A DNA stretch of 64,000 nucleotides from Phycisphaerales bacterium (GCA_027019265.1 JALUWX010000032.1:186001-250000); one strand, 5' to 3'; shown: positions 40,412 through 49,188, counted from the stretch's first letter. Program-made: numbers and translations. Notes: generated by a model from the letters alone, not told the origin.

Positions 40412-42127
40412 ATGCTGATCGAGAGCTCTGCACTGTCCGCGCCCACACTCGCCGCACAAGCGTTCATGCTCGTGTCCGTGTGGAAACCGATCCTCCTGTT
40501 CGCGCCCTTCATCGGATGGGCTTGGGTCATCGCGACCCACTTCGACAAGCACGCAACCCGATTCTTCCTCGGCGTTGAGAAGTGGAACGCGATCCACATC
40601 ATCATGGGCGCTGCCGCGCTCGCGTTGGTGATCCTGATGCCCATGGGCGGGATCGCTGGGTTCGCGGGCGCGTTGGTCGGAACGATCATCATCCTCGGGG
40701 TCGATATCCTGATCTACGTGTCCATCGCGAACAAGGACGAACGAGTCCCCGAGGCCGGGCGTCTCTCGCTCGACATGAGCAAGGCCGCCGAAAAACGCGA
40801 CGCCAAGAAGCAAGCCAAGCAGATGGGTTCCTCCGAGCTCCTCATTGTCGGCGCGGACAAGACCAAGATTGCCCCCCCGAGCAAGGAGAGCCCGGACCTT
40901 CCCATTCGGATCGCCGCCGAGCAGGTGGTGATGAAAGCGTTCGAACTCCGCGCCTCACAGATCGACATCCTTCCGGCGAGCGAGTCCGCGTACGCGGCAT
41001 CGATGCTCATCGATGGGGTCCGGCAGAAGGGCGACGCGCTCCCAGCCGCCGACGCGATCAAAATCATCGACTTCTGGAAGAACTGCGCCGGGCTCGACAT
41101 CGAAGATCGCCGGCGCAAACTGACCGGGCAGATCTCCGTCTCCATGGGTGAGGGGACAAGCTCCACGGATGTCAAGATCTCGACATCCGGGACCAAGGGC
41201 GGGATGCGTTTGACCATGATCTTCAACCCGGCCCAAGCGGTTCGCCGCAAGCCCAAGGACCTCGGGCTCCTCGATCCCCAGCTCAAGCTCCTCAAAGAGT
41301 GGGCGGAGCTCGGACCCAAGGCCGGGGGTGTCGTTCTCATCGCGGGTCAGCCCGACGGGGGACGCACCACGACCCTCTACTCGCTCCTCAAACTCCACGA
41401 TGCCTACACCTCCAACATCCAGACCATCGAGTTCGAGATGGAAGATCCCATCGAGGGTGTGAAGCAGATCGTCTGGGATGCCAGCGCCGAAGGCCCGGAC
41501 TTCGCGACCACGGTCCGCTCTTCGCTCCGTCGTGACCCCGACATCGTCGGGATCTGCGAGCTCCAGGATGTCGAGACGGCGAAGAACATCGCGAACGCCG
41601 ATCTCGAGCGGACCCGGGTCTACCTCTCGATGAAAGCGGACGACGCGCTCACCGCGATCCAGACCTACATTAAAGCCGTCGGCGACCCCAAGCTCGCCGC
41701 TCAGGGTCTCCGTGGTGTCGTCGCGCACAAGCTGGTCCGGAAGCTCTGCGACAACTGCAAGGTCCCCTACCAGCCCTCCGGGGAGATGCTGAAAAAGCTG
41801 GGCCTCCCGGCGGACAAGGTGTCCGAGCTGTACAAGAAGGGTGGACAGGTCCTGGTCAGGAACAAGCCCGAGCAGTGCACGCTCTGCAACGGGCTCGGGT
41901 ATATGGGTCAGACCGGGGTGTTCGCCGTCTACGAGATCGGGGACGAGGAACGGGCCCTGATCGCTGAGGGCAACCTCCAAGGGCTGCGAAGCGCTTTCCG
42001 CAAGAGCGGACTCCCGAGTGCGCAGCAGAGCGCCCTCCGCAAGGCCGTCGAAGGCGTTACCAGTATCGAAGAAGTCACCCGGATCACGGCGCCCAAGAAG
42101 AGCGCGTCTGCGAAGAAGCCCGCTTAA
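40412..42127 (+). CDS. GspE/PilB-like ATPase with degenerate P-loop and N-terminal membrane spans
   Basis: A 571-residue protein. Three likely spans (~25-42, 62-80, 84-105) precede a GspE-type domain. The core aligns with type II secretion/type IV pilus assembly ATPases, but key residues differ. Walker A reads GQPDGGRTTT (312-321), with R318 replacing the invariant lysine. Walker B reads DPDIVGICELQD (375-386), keeping E383 but with Q for the usual arginine. The His box (YLSMKADDALTA, 404-415) lacks histidine. The zinc pairs C446/C449 and C489/C492 are kept. It is probably weakly active or a structural ATPase partner of the PilT-like protein upstream. Confidence 0.8.
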   Translation: MLIESSALSAPTLAAQAFMLVSVWKPILLFAPFIGWAWVIATHFDKHATRFFLGVEKWNAIHIIMGAAALALVILMPMGGIAGFAGALVGTIIILGVDILIYVSIANKDERVPEAGRLSLDMSKAAEKRDAKKQAKQMGSSELLIVGADKTKIAPPSKESPDLPIRIAAEQVVMKAFELRASQIDILPASESAYAASMLIDGVRQKGDALPAADAIKIIDFWKNCAGLDIEDRRRKLTGQISVSMGEGTSSTDVKISTSGTKGGMRLTMIFNPAQAVRRKPKDLGLLDPQLKLLKEWAELGPKAGGVVLIAGQPDGGRTTTLYSLLKLHDAYTSNIQTIEFEMEDPIEGVKQIVWDASAEGPDFATTVRSSLRRDPDIVGICELQDVETAKNIANADLERTRVYLSMKADDALTAIQTYIKAVGDPKLAAQGLRGVVAHKLVRKLCDNCKVPYQPSGEMLKKLGLPADKVSELYKKGGQVLVRNKPEQCTLCNGLGYMGQTGVFAVYEIGDEERALIAEGNLQGLRSAFRKSGLPSAQQSALRKAVEGVTSIEEVTRITAPKKSASAKKPA

Positions 42128-42158
42128 TCGCTCACACGACGCGAAACGGAGTCACGCC

Positions 42159-43949
42159 ATGTTCATGAATCTCCTTGTCCTCATTGTCGTTCTCGCGATC
42201 GGATACGCCTGGATGGTCCGGGGTGTCTTCAACGCGATGATCCACGCGATGTGCGTGTTCTTCGCCGGGGCGCTCGCGTTCGGACTGTGGGAACCGCTGT
42301 CCATGATGCTCATCAACGTGAGCCCGTCTACAGGGTTCGCGGCCGCGCTGGGCGACGCCGCTTGGGGTCTTGGGCTCATCATCCCCTTCATCATCTTCAC
42401 CCTGATCCTGCGCGTCGCAACGGACAAACTTGTGACGGCAAATATCAAGAGCGCCAGCGCCATGGATTACGCCGGGGGCGCGGTCTTCGGGCTCTTCGCC
42501 GGGATGATCAGCGCGGGGATCCTTGTGATCGGGGTCGGGTACATGCGCCTCCCAACGGGGTTCCTCGGGTATCAGCCCGTCTGGTACCACGACGCGCGTG
42601 ACGGATACCTCGTCAAGACCGACACCCTCTGGGTCCCGGCCGACACGATCACCGCGACCATCTACAAGAACCTCTCCATGGGATCGATGAGCGCGAGCGA
42701 ACCCCTCGCGAAGTGGTACCCCGACCTCACCCTCACCGGGTTCGCGCAGCGCCTGAGCCCGGAAGGCGCCGGGCGGAACGTGATCAAACCCGAGGACTTC
42801 CGGGCCGTCTCCAGCTACATCGTCGGCGACAAGAACACCGCCGCGCAGGACATCCTGGAGCAAGGCGAGGTCTACACCACCATCGACGGCAAGGAATACA
42901 ACACCCCCTCGACGGCCAAGAACGCCGCCACCCTCGCCGGGTACGTGATCGAGTTCGAGCCCGGCGCGAAGGAAGCGGGCGCAAAGGGCGGGCAGGTCCT
43001 CGTCTCCAACGGACAGGTCCGACTCCTCCTCGAGGACGACTCCACGGGTGAAACGAGCACCGCGTTCCCGATCGCGACGATCTCCGAATCGAGCGAACCG
43101 GGGCAGTACGGACGCTGGGCGTACGACACAGCGGATACGTTCATCAGCTCCACCGGGGGCAAGTCCCGGGTCCAGATGGGCTTCGAGTTCCTGGTCCCAC
43201 CGGACAGCACCCCGATCGCGATGTACGTGCGCGGGGTCCGGGTCGATGTTGACGAGTTCGGTCAAGCCCAAGCGTTCCGTTCGCGCGCCGCGCGGGACAA
43301 GCTCATCCCGAGCGGGTCGCTCCTGACGGGTTCGGTCGAAGCTCGTGAGTTCGATACCTCCGACGCGACTGTCGTCGAGAACGTGATCGATACCCAGATC
43401 GCACGCTTCAGCGTCTCGCTCGGGACGATCATCTCCTCGCAGACCGCGAAGCAACGCGGGGTCACCCTCGATGATGACAACCGCATCGTCTCGACCTCCC
43501 CGTCGGGCTCGCTCTTTATCCGTGAAGAGCACGGCCGCCGGAACGCACCAGCGGGCAAAGCCCTCCGGGTCGAGCAGTTCTCTGTCGCAGAAGGCCAAGC
43601 GCTCGTCTATGTCAACGTGGGTGAGGACAACGACGGGATCATCGCCGGCGGGCTCCTCTCCGATGCGTTCCGCAGCGTCGATCAGAACGAGACCTTCCTC
43701 CTCGTGGACACCAACGGGAACGAGTACGAAGCGATCGGATACCTCTTCGAAGAGGGGACGACCGGGGAGCTCAAGCTCCGATACACCCCGAGCGCCACGC
43801 TCGGCTCCACAACCGACGCGCCCGCGCTCTCCAAGTCCAAGACCGGACAGAAGCTCCGCTTGCTCTTCCTCGTCACCGAGGACGTGGAGATCGATTACTT
43901 CACCGTCGGCCCCAAGGTCCTCATGGAGTTCGACCCCCCGATGAAGTAA
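42159..43949 (+). CDS. CvpA-like membrane protein with large extracytoplasmic domain
   Basis: A 596-residue protein. Four spans in the first ~130 residues (MNLLVLIVVLAIGYAWMVRG; AMCVFFAGALAFGLWEPLS; LGLIIPFIIFTLILRVATD; AGGAVFGLFAGMISAGILVIG) have the CvpA/colicin V production pattern, including GxxFGLFAG. The remaining ~450 residues are soluble, Gly/Thr/Asp rich and beta-like, with no recognised domain. It follows the PilB-like gene by 31 bases and ends at a strong terminator, so it belongs to the same operon. Role unknown; an envelope partner of the ATPases is plausible. Confidence 0.65.
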   Translation: MFMNLLVLIVVLAIGYAWMVRGVFNAMIHAMCVFFAGALAFGLWEPLSMMLINVSPSTGFAAALGDAAWGLGLIIPFIIFTLILRVATDKLVTANIKSASAMDYAGGAVFGLFAGMISAGILVIGVGYMRLPTGFLGYQPVWYHDARDGYLVKTDTLWVPADTITATIYKNLSMGSMSASEPLAKWYPDLTLTGFAQRLSPEGAGRNVIKPEDFRAVSSYIVGDKNTAAQDILEQGEVYTTIDGKEYNTPSTAKNAATLAGYVIEFEPGAKEAGAKGGQVLVSNGQVRLLLEDDSTGETSTAFPIATISESSEPGQYGRWAYDTADTFISSTGGKSRVQMGFEFLVPPDSTPIAMYVRGVRVDVDEFGQAQAFRSRAARDKLIPSGSLLTGSVEAREFDTSDATVVENVIDTQIARFSVSLGTIISSQTAKQRGVTLDDDNRIVSTSPSGSLFIREEHGRRNAPAGKALRVEQFSVAEGQALVYVNVGEDNDGIIAGGLLSDAFRSVDQNETFLLVDTNGNEYEAIGYLFEEGTTGELKLRYTPSATLGSTTDAPALSKSKTGQKLRLLFLVTEDVEIDYFTVGPKVLMEFDPPMK

Positions 43950-43986
43950 TGGGTCGTCCGGATTCCCGATGACATCCAAAAACACA

Positions 43987-44019
43987 AGCGGGCGCGTCCG
44001 AGGACGCGCCCGCTTTCTT
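43987..44019. terminator. Bidirectional terminator between the CvpA-like gene and rplI
   Basis: A near-perfect inverted repeat of 13 bases, AGCGGGCGCGTCC (43987-43999) / GGACGCGCCCGCT (44002-44014), followed by TTCTTT on the plus strand, and by a T-run several bases further on the minus strand. It lies between two convergent stops. Confidence 0.75.
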
Positions 44020-44043
44020 TGATTCATCCGATCCGAGCGTGCA

Positions 44044-44625
44044 TCACTCGGCGGCGGCTTCCGCAGCTTCTTCCGACTTGGCTTCGGCCTTGGGCTTCTT
44101 CTTGTCCTTGATGATGAGCTCGCCCTCGTTGTCGAACTCCATCTCCTCATCGTCGTCCATATCGAGCTCACGATCGGGGACGACCCAAAGCTTGATGTGC
44201 GCTTCGAGGTCGGAGTCAACCTTGACGAGAATGTCGAAGGTGTTCACGCGCTTGATCGCGCCGGGGAGACGGACCTCACGGGGCTTGACAGCGAACCCGA
44301 CCTCACGCAGCGCGGACGCGATGTCCTGCTGGGTGACCGAGCCGTACAGGTGACCCTGGTCGTTGCACGCGCGGGTGATGGTGAGCTCCTGCCCATCGAG
44401 CTTGGAGATCATCTCTTCGCGCTGCTTACGGCGCTCGGCAACTTGCTTCTCGGCCTCGGCTCGCTTCTCAGCGAGGGACGCGATGAGCTCATCGCTCGGG
44501 GTCGTCGCAAACCCCATGGGGAGCAGGTAGTTCCGCGCGTATCCGAGACGGACACGGACGACGTCGCCGACGATCCCAAGGGACTCGACGTTTTCGGTCA
44601 ACAACAGTTTGACATGGCTGGGCAT
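44044..44625 (-). CDS. rplI: 50S ribosomal protein bL9
   Basis: A 193-residue protein. The N-terminal rRNA-binding domain (VKLLLTENVESLGIVGDVVR, VRLGYARNYLLPMGFA) is followed by the long connecting helix and the C-terminal domain (GHLYGSVTQQDIASAL, KRVNTFDILVKVDSDLEA). Typical bL9 is ~150 residues; the extra ~40 are an acidic tail ending in Lys/Glu/Ala repeats. The MPSHV start at 44625 has AGGAGAA upstream; the ORF is open further but without similarity. Confidence 0.95.
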   Translation of the reverse strand: MPSHVKLLLTENVESLGIVGDVVRVRLGYARNYLLPMGFATTPSDELIASLAEKRAEAEKQVAERRKQREEMISKLDGQELTITRACNDQGHLYGSVTQQDIASALREVGFAVKPREVRLPGAIKRVNTFDILVKVDSDLEAHIKLWVVPDRELDMDDDEEMEFDNEGELIIKDKKKPKAEAKSEEAAEAAAE

Positions 44626-44720
44626 CGCGATTTCTCCTTTCGCTGTCCTCCTCCCCGGCGCATGTGCCCAGTGCCGGGGAGAGTTCAGGAGACCCACACG
44701 GCGCGGGTCCCCAACGGGGT

Positions 44721-44776
44721 CCGGCTCGATCCGAGCCGGGCGGAAAGTGTAGACGCCCCGAAGGTTCGGGGCGTCT
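44721..44776 (-). promoter_or_regulatory. Two hairpins in the ssb-rplI spacer
   Basis: CCGGCTCG (44721-44728) pairs with CGAGCCGG (44732-44739), and AGACGCCCCG (44751-44760) pairs with CGGGGCGTCT (44767-44776). Neither is followed by a proper T-run on the minus strand, so partial attenuation, RNA processing or ribosomal-protein feedback on rplI are all possible. Confidence 0.4.
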
Positions 44777-44823
44777 GCAGAAGGTTCAACATGTCCGGAT
44801 CCCGGAATCCCGCTTGTTCGGGA

Positions 44824-45276
44824 TCAGAACGGGATATCGCTCGGATCGACATCGATCTCGTTCCCACCACCCGAGCGGGAGCCCGCGCCGGCGTAGGAAC
44901 CGCCTCCCCCACCACCGCCGCCGCCACCGGATCCGCCCTGACCCGAATCGACGAACTGGAAGTTCTCGACGACGACGGAGAGCTTGGATCGCTTCCCGCC
45001 GCCGTTCTTGTCCTCCCACTGATCGAGCTTGAGTCGGCCCTCGATCATGACCCCGCGCCCCTTGGAGAGGTACTGGGACATGACCTCGGCCGTGCGGCCC
45101 CATGCTTCGCAATCGACGAAGGTCACTTCCTCCCGGTTCTCACCCGACTGGGTCCGGTAGCGCCGGTTGACGGCGATCCCGAAGTTCCCGACGGCGGTAT
45201 TGCTCGGGGTGTGACGGATCTCGACGTCCCGGGTGAGGTTCCCCATCAGGATGACTTTGTTGAAGCTGCCGGCCAT
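44824..45276 (-). CDS. ssb: Single-stranded DNA-binding protein
   Basis: A 150-residue SSB. The OB-fold spans ~1-108 (NKVILMGNLTRDVEIRHTPS, FVDCEAWGRTAEVMSQYLSK, RLKLDQWEDKNGGGKRSKLS). A linker with a run of ten glycines leads to the acidic tip DPSDIPF that recruits repair and replication partners. It sits between rpsF and rplI, the common place for replication ssb, but rpsR is missing from this operon. Confidence 0.95.
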   Translation of the reverse strand: MAGSFNKVILMGNLTRDVEIRHTPSNTAVGNFGIAVNRRYRTQSGENREEVTFVDCEAWGRTAEVMSQYLSKGRGVMIEGRLKLDQWEDKNGGGKRSKLSVVVENFQFVDSGQGGSGGGGGGGGGGSYAGAGSRSGGGNEIDVDPSDIPF

Positions 45277-45365
45277 TGCTGTGTTCTCCGTGGTTGAGTT
45301 GCGTGCTGTGTCGTTCGTGCCGACGACCTGTCTCTCGCGCCGATCGCGATACCCATTCTAGCAAC

Positions 45366-45395
45366 ACCCCCCGGCTCGCACACGAGCCGGGGGGT
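45366..45395 (-). promoter_or_regulatory. GC-rich hairpin between rpsF and ssb
   Basis: CCCCCCGGCTCG (45367-45378) and CGAGCCGGGGGG (45383-45394) form a 12-bp stem with a 4-base loop. No T-run follows on the minus strand, so it is more likely a processing or attenuation element than a full terminator. Confidence 0.4.
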
Positions 45396-45437
45396 GGTCA
45401 GAAACCGTGTTGGAACGGAGGAAACCCCCGTCCGGGC

Positions 45438-46004
45438 TCAGCCCTCGGAATCAGCCTTGGGCTCGTCCTCGGACGATTCATCAGCGGACTCTTCGCTGGC
45501 TTCGGCCTGAGCGGCGGCCGTGGCGGCCTTCGATGCGCCGTGGGTCCGGTTCATCTCGTCCTGCTGCGCCTGCTCGGGCGCGCCCAGACGGGCACCGCTC
45601 GACTGGACGTCTTCCTGAGCGCCCTGCTCGGCCTTGAGCTTGGCTTCATCGCTCAGACCCTGACGGTCGTCGTTCGCCTTGATCTCTTCGTCGGTCAGGT
45701 GATCCGCCGTGGTCACCATGAGGCGCATGACCTGGTCGGAGATCTGCGCGTCGCGCTCGAGCTGCGCGACCTGGTCGGTGGCGCAGGTGAAGTACGCAAG
45801 GATGTAGACCCCGCGCTTCTGCTTGTCGATCTCGTACGCGAGACGACGCTCGTCCCACTTCTTCATCGCGACGACGGTAGCGTTCGCGCGTTCGAAGAGG
45901 TGGTTGATGTGCTCGATCAGACCCGCGAAGTCCGCGGCCGCCGACTGCGACACGAGGAACATGCCCTCGTAGATCCCAGTCCGTGTTTCGGTGGAAGTGC
46001 TCAT
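45438..46004 (-). CDS. rpsF: 30S ribosomal protein bS6
   Basis: A 188-residue protein. The bS6 core spans ~1-100: GIYEGMFLVSQS, HLFERANATVVAMKKWDERR LAYEIDKQKRGVY and ILAYF. A long Ala/Glu/Gln-rich C-terminal extension (~90 residues beyond the usual ~95-100) ends in an acidic tail. The start at MSTSTET (46004) is preferred over an ATG four codons upstream. First gene of the rpsF-ssb-rplI group; the pth stop is 20 bases upstream. Confidence 0.93.
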   Translation of the reverse strand: MSTSTETRTGIYEGMFLVSQSAAADFAGLIEHINHLFERANATVVAMKKWDERRLAYEIDKQKRGVYILAYFTCATDQVAQLERDAQISDQVMRLMVTTADHLTDEEIKANDDRQGLSDEAKLKAEQGAQEDVQSSGARLGAPEQAQQDEMNRTHGASKAATAAAQAEASEESADESSEDEPKADSEG

Positions 46005-46023
46005 GAATAACTCCAATGTGTTC

Positions 46024-46710
46024 TCAGCCCGCGTCCCGTTCGGAGCGCGGGGTGTTTGTGTTTGAATCCGATTTCGTATCTTGATCCGAGGTGCCCGACG
46101 AACGGATGTCGTTCGGGGACTCGGGGACAGGTTTCTTCTCGAGCTTCTTGTTGAACATGTTCATCGCGCTGATGATCCCCTGATCGAGCACGTGCTCGAC
46201 GGCGGAGACGCTGTCCTTCAGCGCCGTGTCGAGGTCCGCTTTCTCCTCGCTCATGAAGCGAGAGAGGACCCAGTCAGCCTGGTTCATCAGCTTGGGAACA
46301 GCGCCGACACCCACGCGCAGGCGCGGGTAGTCCGCGCCCCCGAGGGCGCGATCGATATCGCTCAGCCCGTTGTGCCCACCCGAACCCCCGGACTTCCGGA
46401 GACGGATCGACCCGACAGGCAACGCGATATCGTCAACGATGACGATCAGATCCTCCGACGGCTCGAGCTTGAAGAAGCGGATCGCTTCCCCGACACTCTG
46501 ACCCGAGCGGTTCATGTAGACCGTGGGCTTCATGAGCAGGACCTTCTCGCCCTTGATGTTCGCATCAAGAGTCGCGCTCGAGAATCGAGCTTTCGCGATC
46601 GAACCCACCGCGTGCTTGTGCGCCAGCGCGTCAACGACCATAAACCCGGCGTTGTGCCTGGTCTTGTCGTACTGACTCCCCGGATTGCCCAAGCCGACGA
46701 TGAGCTTCAC
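46024..46710 (-). CDS. pth: Peptidyl-tRNA hydrolase
   Basis: A 228-residue enzyme that recycles peptidyl-tRNA dropped by ribosomes. The N-terminus is VKLIVGLGNPGSQYDKTRHN, with catalytic His19. Other family motifs are LMKPTVYMNRSG, DDIALPVGSIRLRKSGGSGG HNGL, and YPRLRVGVG. The GTG at 46710 has GAGGAG upstream and gives the canonical start. A ~35-residue Ser/Asp/Thr-rich tail exceeds the normal ~190-195 residues. It follows the rplY stop by 4 bases. Confidence 0.94.
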   Translation of the reverse strand: MKLIVGLGNPGSQYDKTRHNAGFMVVDALAHKHAVGSIAKARFSSATLDANIKGEKVLLMKPTVYMNRSGQSVGEAIRFFKLEPSEDLIVIVDDIALPVGSIRLRKSGGSGGHNGLSDIDRALGGADYPRLRVGVGAVPKLMNQADWVLSRFMSEEKADLDTALKDSVSAVEHVLDQGIISAMNMFNKKLEKKPVPESPNDIRSSGTSDQDTKSDSNTNTPRSERDAG

Positions 46711-46714
46711 GCGA

Positions 46715-47359
46715 TCACTCCTCGTCGGCCTTCTTCTCACCGATCACTTCGGGAGAAGCGCCCTCGCTGGAGACCTCTTCGGACTCCGCGTCATCGGACT
46801 GTGTCGCCTTCATGACGATCTGCGCGACGATCGCGTCCTCGTCGGACTCGAGCTTCATGGTGTCGAGGGGGAGCTTGACATCGGAAGCGTGGATGATGTC
46901 CCCGACTTCCATCCCCGAAACATCGACCTCGACGTGATCGGGGAGGTTGGTGATGAGCACGTTGAGCTCAAGCTCGGTGACGGGGTGCATCATGATCGCG
47001 CCCGCCGTCTTGAGCCCCTTGGCTTCACCGACGAAGGTCAGGTGAACATTGACGTTCACGCGCTCGTCGAGATTCACACGGGCAAAGTCCGCGTGGAGGA
47101 TGTTGTCGCCCAGGTACCCGTAGCTCAGGTCCTTGAGGAGCACGTGCTCCTTGGTCCCGTCCAGATCGAGCTCGAAGAACTTCTCGCCCTTCTTCAGGAG
47201 TTGGAGGGTTTCGTGCATGTCGAGCGCGATCGAGACGGGCTCTTCTTTGTGCCCGTAGACCACGGCCGGGAGTGATCCGCTCTCGCGCAGACGGCGCGAG
47301 TAACGCGATCCTGTACGCTCACGCTTCGTCGCGCTGAGCAAAGGTGCTTGTCCACTCAT
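46715..47359 (-). CDS. rplY: 50S ribosomal protein bL25 (CTC/TL5 form)
   Basis: A 214-residue general stress/5S rRNA-binding protein. The N-terminal L25 domain (RERTGSRYSRRLRESGSLPAVVYGH) is followed by the TL5/CTC C-terminal domain (ELELNVLITNLPDHVEVDVSGM, GDIIHASDVKLP) and an acidic tail. The rplY-pth pair is a conserved bacterial arrangement; here both lie behind prs. Confidence 0.93.
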   Translation of the reverse strand: MSGQAPLLSATKRERTGSRYSRRLRESGSLPAVVYGHKEEPVSIALDMHETLQLLKKGEKFFELDLDGTKEHVLLKDLSYGYLGDNILHADFARVNLDERVNVNVHLTFVGEAKGLKTAGAIMMHPVTELELNVLITNLPDHVEVDVSGMEVGDIIHASDVKLPLDTMKLESDEDAIVAQIVMKATQSDDAESEEVSSEGASPEVIGEKKADEE

Positions 47360-47420
47360 ATTCAGACTCCTTATCTACTTCACTACTTCGTTGGTTTGCT
47401 TCGTATGTGTTCCGTGCGGA

Positions 47421-48395
47421 TCAGCGTTTGACCTGCGAGGTCCCTCGGAACATCGCGCTGACCGATTCGTTGTCGTGGATCCGTTTGATCGCTTGTCCCA
47501 GAAGCTCGCCCACCGAGAGCACGGTGAGCTTGTTCAGGAGGGGACCCGCGCGATGCTCGCTCGGGATCGTGTCCGTGATGACGACGCGTGAGATCGGGGA
47601 CGCGCTGAGCTTCTCGATCGCGGCGCCCGCGAGCACCCCGTGGGTCGCGGCGCAGATCACGTTCGTCGCGCCCTCCTGCGCGACGAGCTCCGCCGCTTTC
47701 ACGACCGTCCCACCCGTCGAGATCATGTCGTCGAACATGAGGACCGTCTTACCCTTCACATCCCCGATGAGGTTCCCGACCTCGACGGTTTCGCCCGTGA
47801 TCCGGCGCTTGTTGATGATCGCGAGATCCGCGCCCAAAAGGTTTGCCATCTTCTCCGCGACCTTCACGTTCCCCACATCGGGAGACACGAGACACAGGTC
47901 CCCGAGGTCCTCACGGATCGAGCTGAAGTACTCGTAAAACACGGGCATCGCGCTCAGGTGATCCACGGGGAGATCGAAGAAGCCTTGGATCTGAGCCGCG
48001 TGGAGATCGATCGCGAGCACCCGGTCCGCGCGGGCGGCCGTGATCATGTTCGCGACGAGCTTGGCCGTGATCGGGACACGCCCCTCGTCCTTCCGGTCCT
48101 GACGACCGTACCCGTAGTAGGGCATAACCATCGTGATCCGCTTCGCGCTCGCGCGACGGAGACAGTCGCAGAACACGAGCAGTTCCATCAGGTTGTCGTT
48201 GACGGGCTCACAGGTCGAGATGACGACGAAGCAGTCGCGCCCGCGCACATCGTCCTCGAGCTTGGTGATGACCTCGCCGTCGGGAAAGAGCGTGGTTCGC
48301 GCTTTGCCCATCTCGATCCCGATCTCATCGCAGACGCGCTGCGCGAGTTCTTTCGAGTTGCGCCCTGCAAAGACCTTCAGTTCCGGCTCACTCAT
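47421..48395 (-). CDS. prs: Ribose-phosphate pyrophosphokinase
   Basis: A 324-residue PRPP synthetase that transfers pyrophosphate from ATP to ribose 5-phosphate. Key motifs: KVFAGRNSKELAQRVCDEIG at the start, FPDGEV, the flexible loop MPYYGYGRQDRKDEGRVPIT, DLHAAQIQGFF and the PRPP-binding MFDDMISTGGTVVKAAEL. The start at 48395 overlaps the uridylyltransferase stop by 8 bases, so both are co-translated. The pairing with GlmU mirrors the glmU-prs order of many bacteria. Confidence 0.95.
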   Translation of the reverse strand: MSEPELKVFAGRNSKELAQRVCDEIGIEMGKARTTLFPDGEVITKLEDDVRGRDCFVVISTCEPVNDNLMELLVFCDCLRRASAKRITMVMPYYGYGRQDRKDEGRVPITAKLVANMITAARADRVLAIDLHAAQIQGFFDLPVDHLSAMPVFYEYFSSIREDLGDLCLVSPDVGNVKVAEKMANLLGADLAIINKRRITGETVEVGNLIGDVKGKTVLMFDDMISTGGTVVKAAELVAQEGATNVICAATHGVLAGAAIEKLSASPISRVVITDTIPSEHRAGPLLNKLTVLSVGELLGQAIKRIHDNESVSAMFRGTSQVKR

Positions 48396-49188
48396 CGCGA
48401 TCCTCGCTTGTCGTTGAAACCGTCCGGGCGCGGTAGATCGCATCGACCTCCGCGAGATGCTCCAGCGTGTTGATGCTCAGGATGTCCTCGGGGGGAACCG
48501 CATCGATGACCTCGACCCGCGCCCCGGACCCGAGCAGGAGCTCGAAGACGTCCGTGACGTAGTACTCCCCCGTCAGCTCATTGCGACCCACCTTGTCGAG
48601 CGCTCCGAACAGCGCCCCGTTCTTCACGCAGTAGTAGCTCGGGTTGACCTCACGGATCGTGAGTTCGTCCTCGCTCGCGTTCTTCTGCTCGATGATCCGG
48701 ACGAACGCGCCCGAGCTGTCCCGGACGATCCGGCCGTACCCCCCGGGGTCCTCGATCGTGCTCGTCGCGAGGGTCGCGCTCGCTTCGGAGTTCCGCTGGA
48801 GGTCGAGCATGGTCCGGAGCGTGGCCGAGCGGATCAGCGGTCCATCGCCGCAGAGCACGAACACGTCAGTATCGTCATCGACATCCGTGAATGCGTCCTT
48901 CGCGCTCATCACCGCATGACCCGTCCCGAGTTGCTCCTCCTGGACGGCGAACTCGACCCGATCCCCGTACCCCTCGAGCGCTTCGCGCACCAGCTCCTGC
49001 TTGTACCCCACCACCACGACCACCCGATCGCACCCCGAGTCGAGACACGCATCGACGACGGCGCAGACCATCGGACGACCACCGACCTCATGACAGACCT
49101 TGGGGAGATCGGACTGCATCCGGGTCCCCTTGCCGGCCGCGAGAATGATCGCCTGAGGCGCTCGGGATTCTGATTGGTGATCAGTCAT
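48388..49188 (-). CDS. GlmU-type UDP-N-acetylglucosamine pyrophosphorylase, single domain
   Basis: A 266-residue nucleotidyltransferase. IILAAGKGTRMQSDLPKVCH is the nucleotide-binding start, and EEQLGTGHAVM, FVLCGDGPLIR, GGYGRIVRD, IIEQKNASEDE and EVNPSYYCVK match the N-terminal domain of GlmU. The C-terminal left-handed beta-helix acetyltransferase domain (~200 residues) is absent, so glucosamine-1-phosphate acetylation must come from another enzyme. It is coupled to prs. Another sugar-1-phosphate substrate cannot be excluded. Confidence 0.82.
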   Translation of the reverse strand: MTDHQSESRAPQAIILAAGKGTRMQSDLPKVCHEVGGRPMVCAVVDACLDSGCDRVVVVVGYKQELVREALEGYGDRVEFAVQEEQLGTGHAVMSAKDAFTDVDDDTDVFVLCGDGPLIRSATLRTMLDLQRNSEASATLATSTIEDPGGYGRIVRDSSGAFVRIIEQKNASEDELTIREVNPSYYCVKNGALFGALDKVGRNELTGEYYVTDVFELLLGSGARVEVIDAVPPEDILSINTLEHLAEVDAIYRARTVSTTSEDRDE

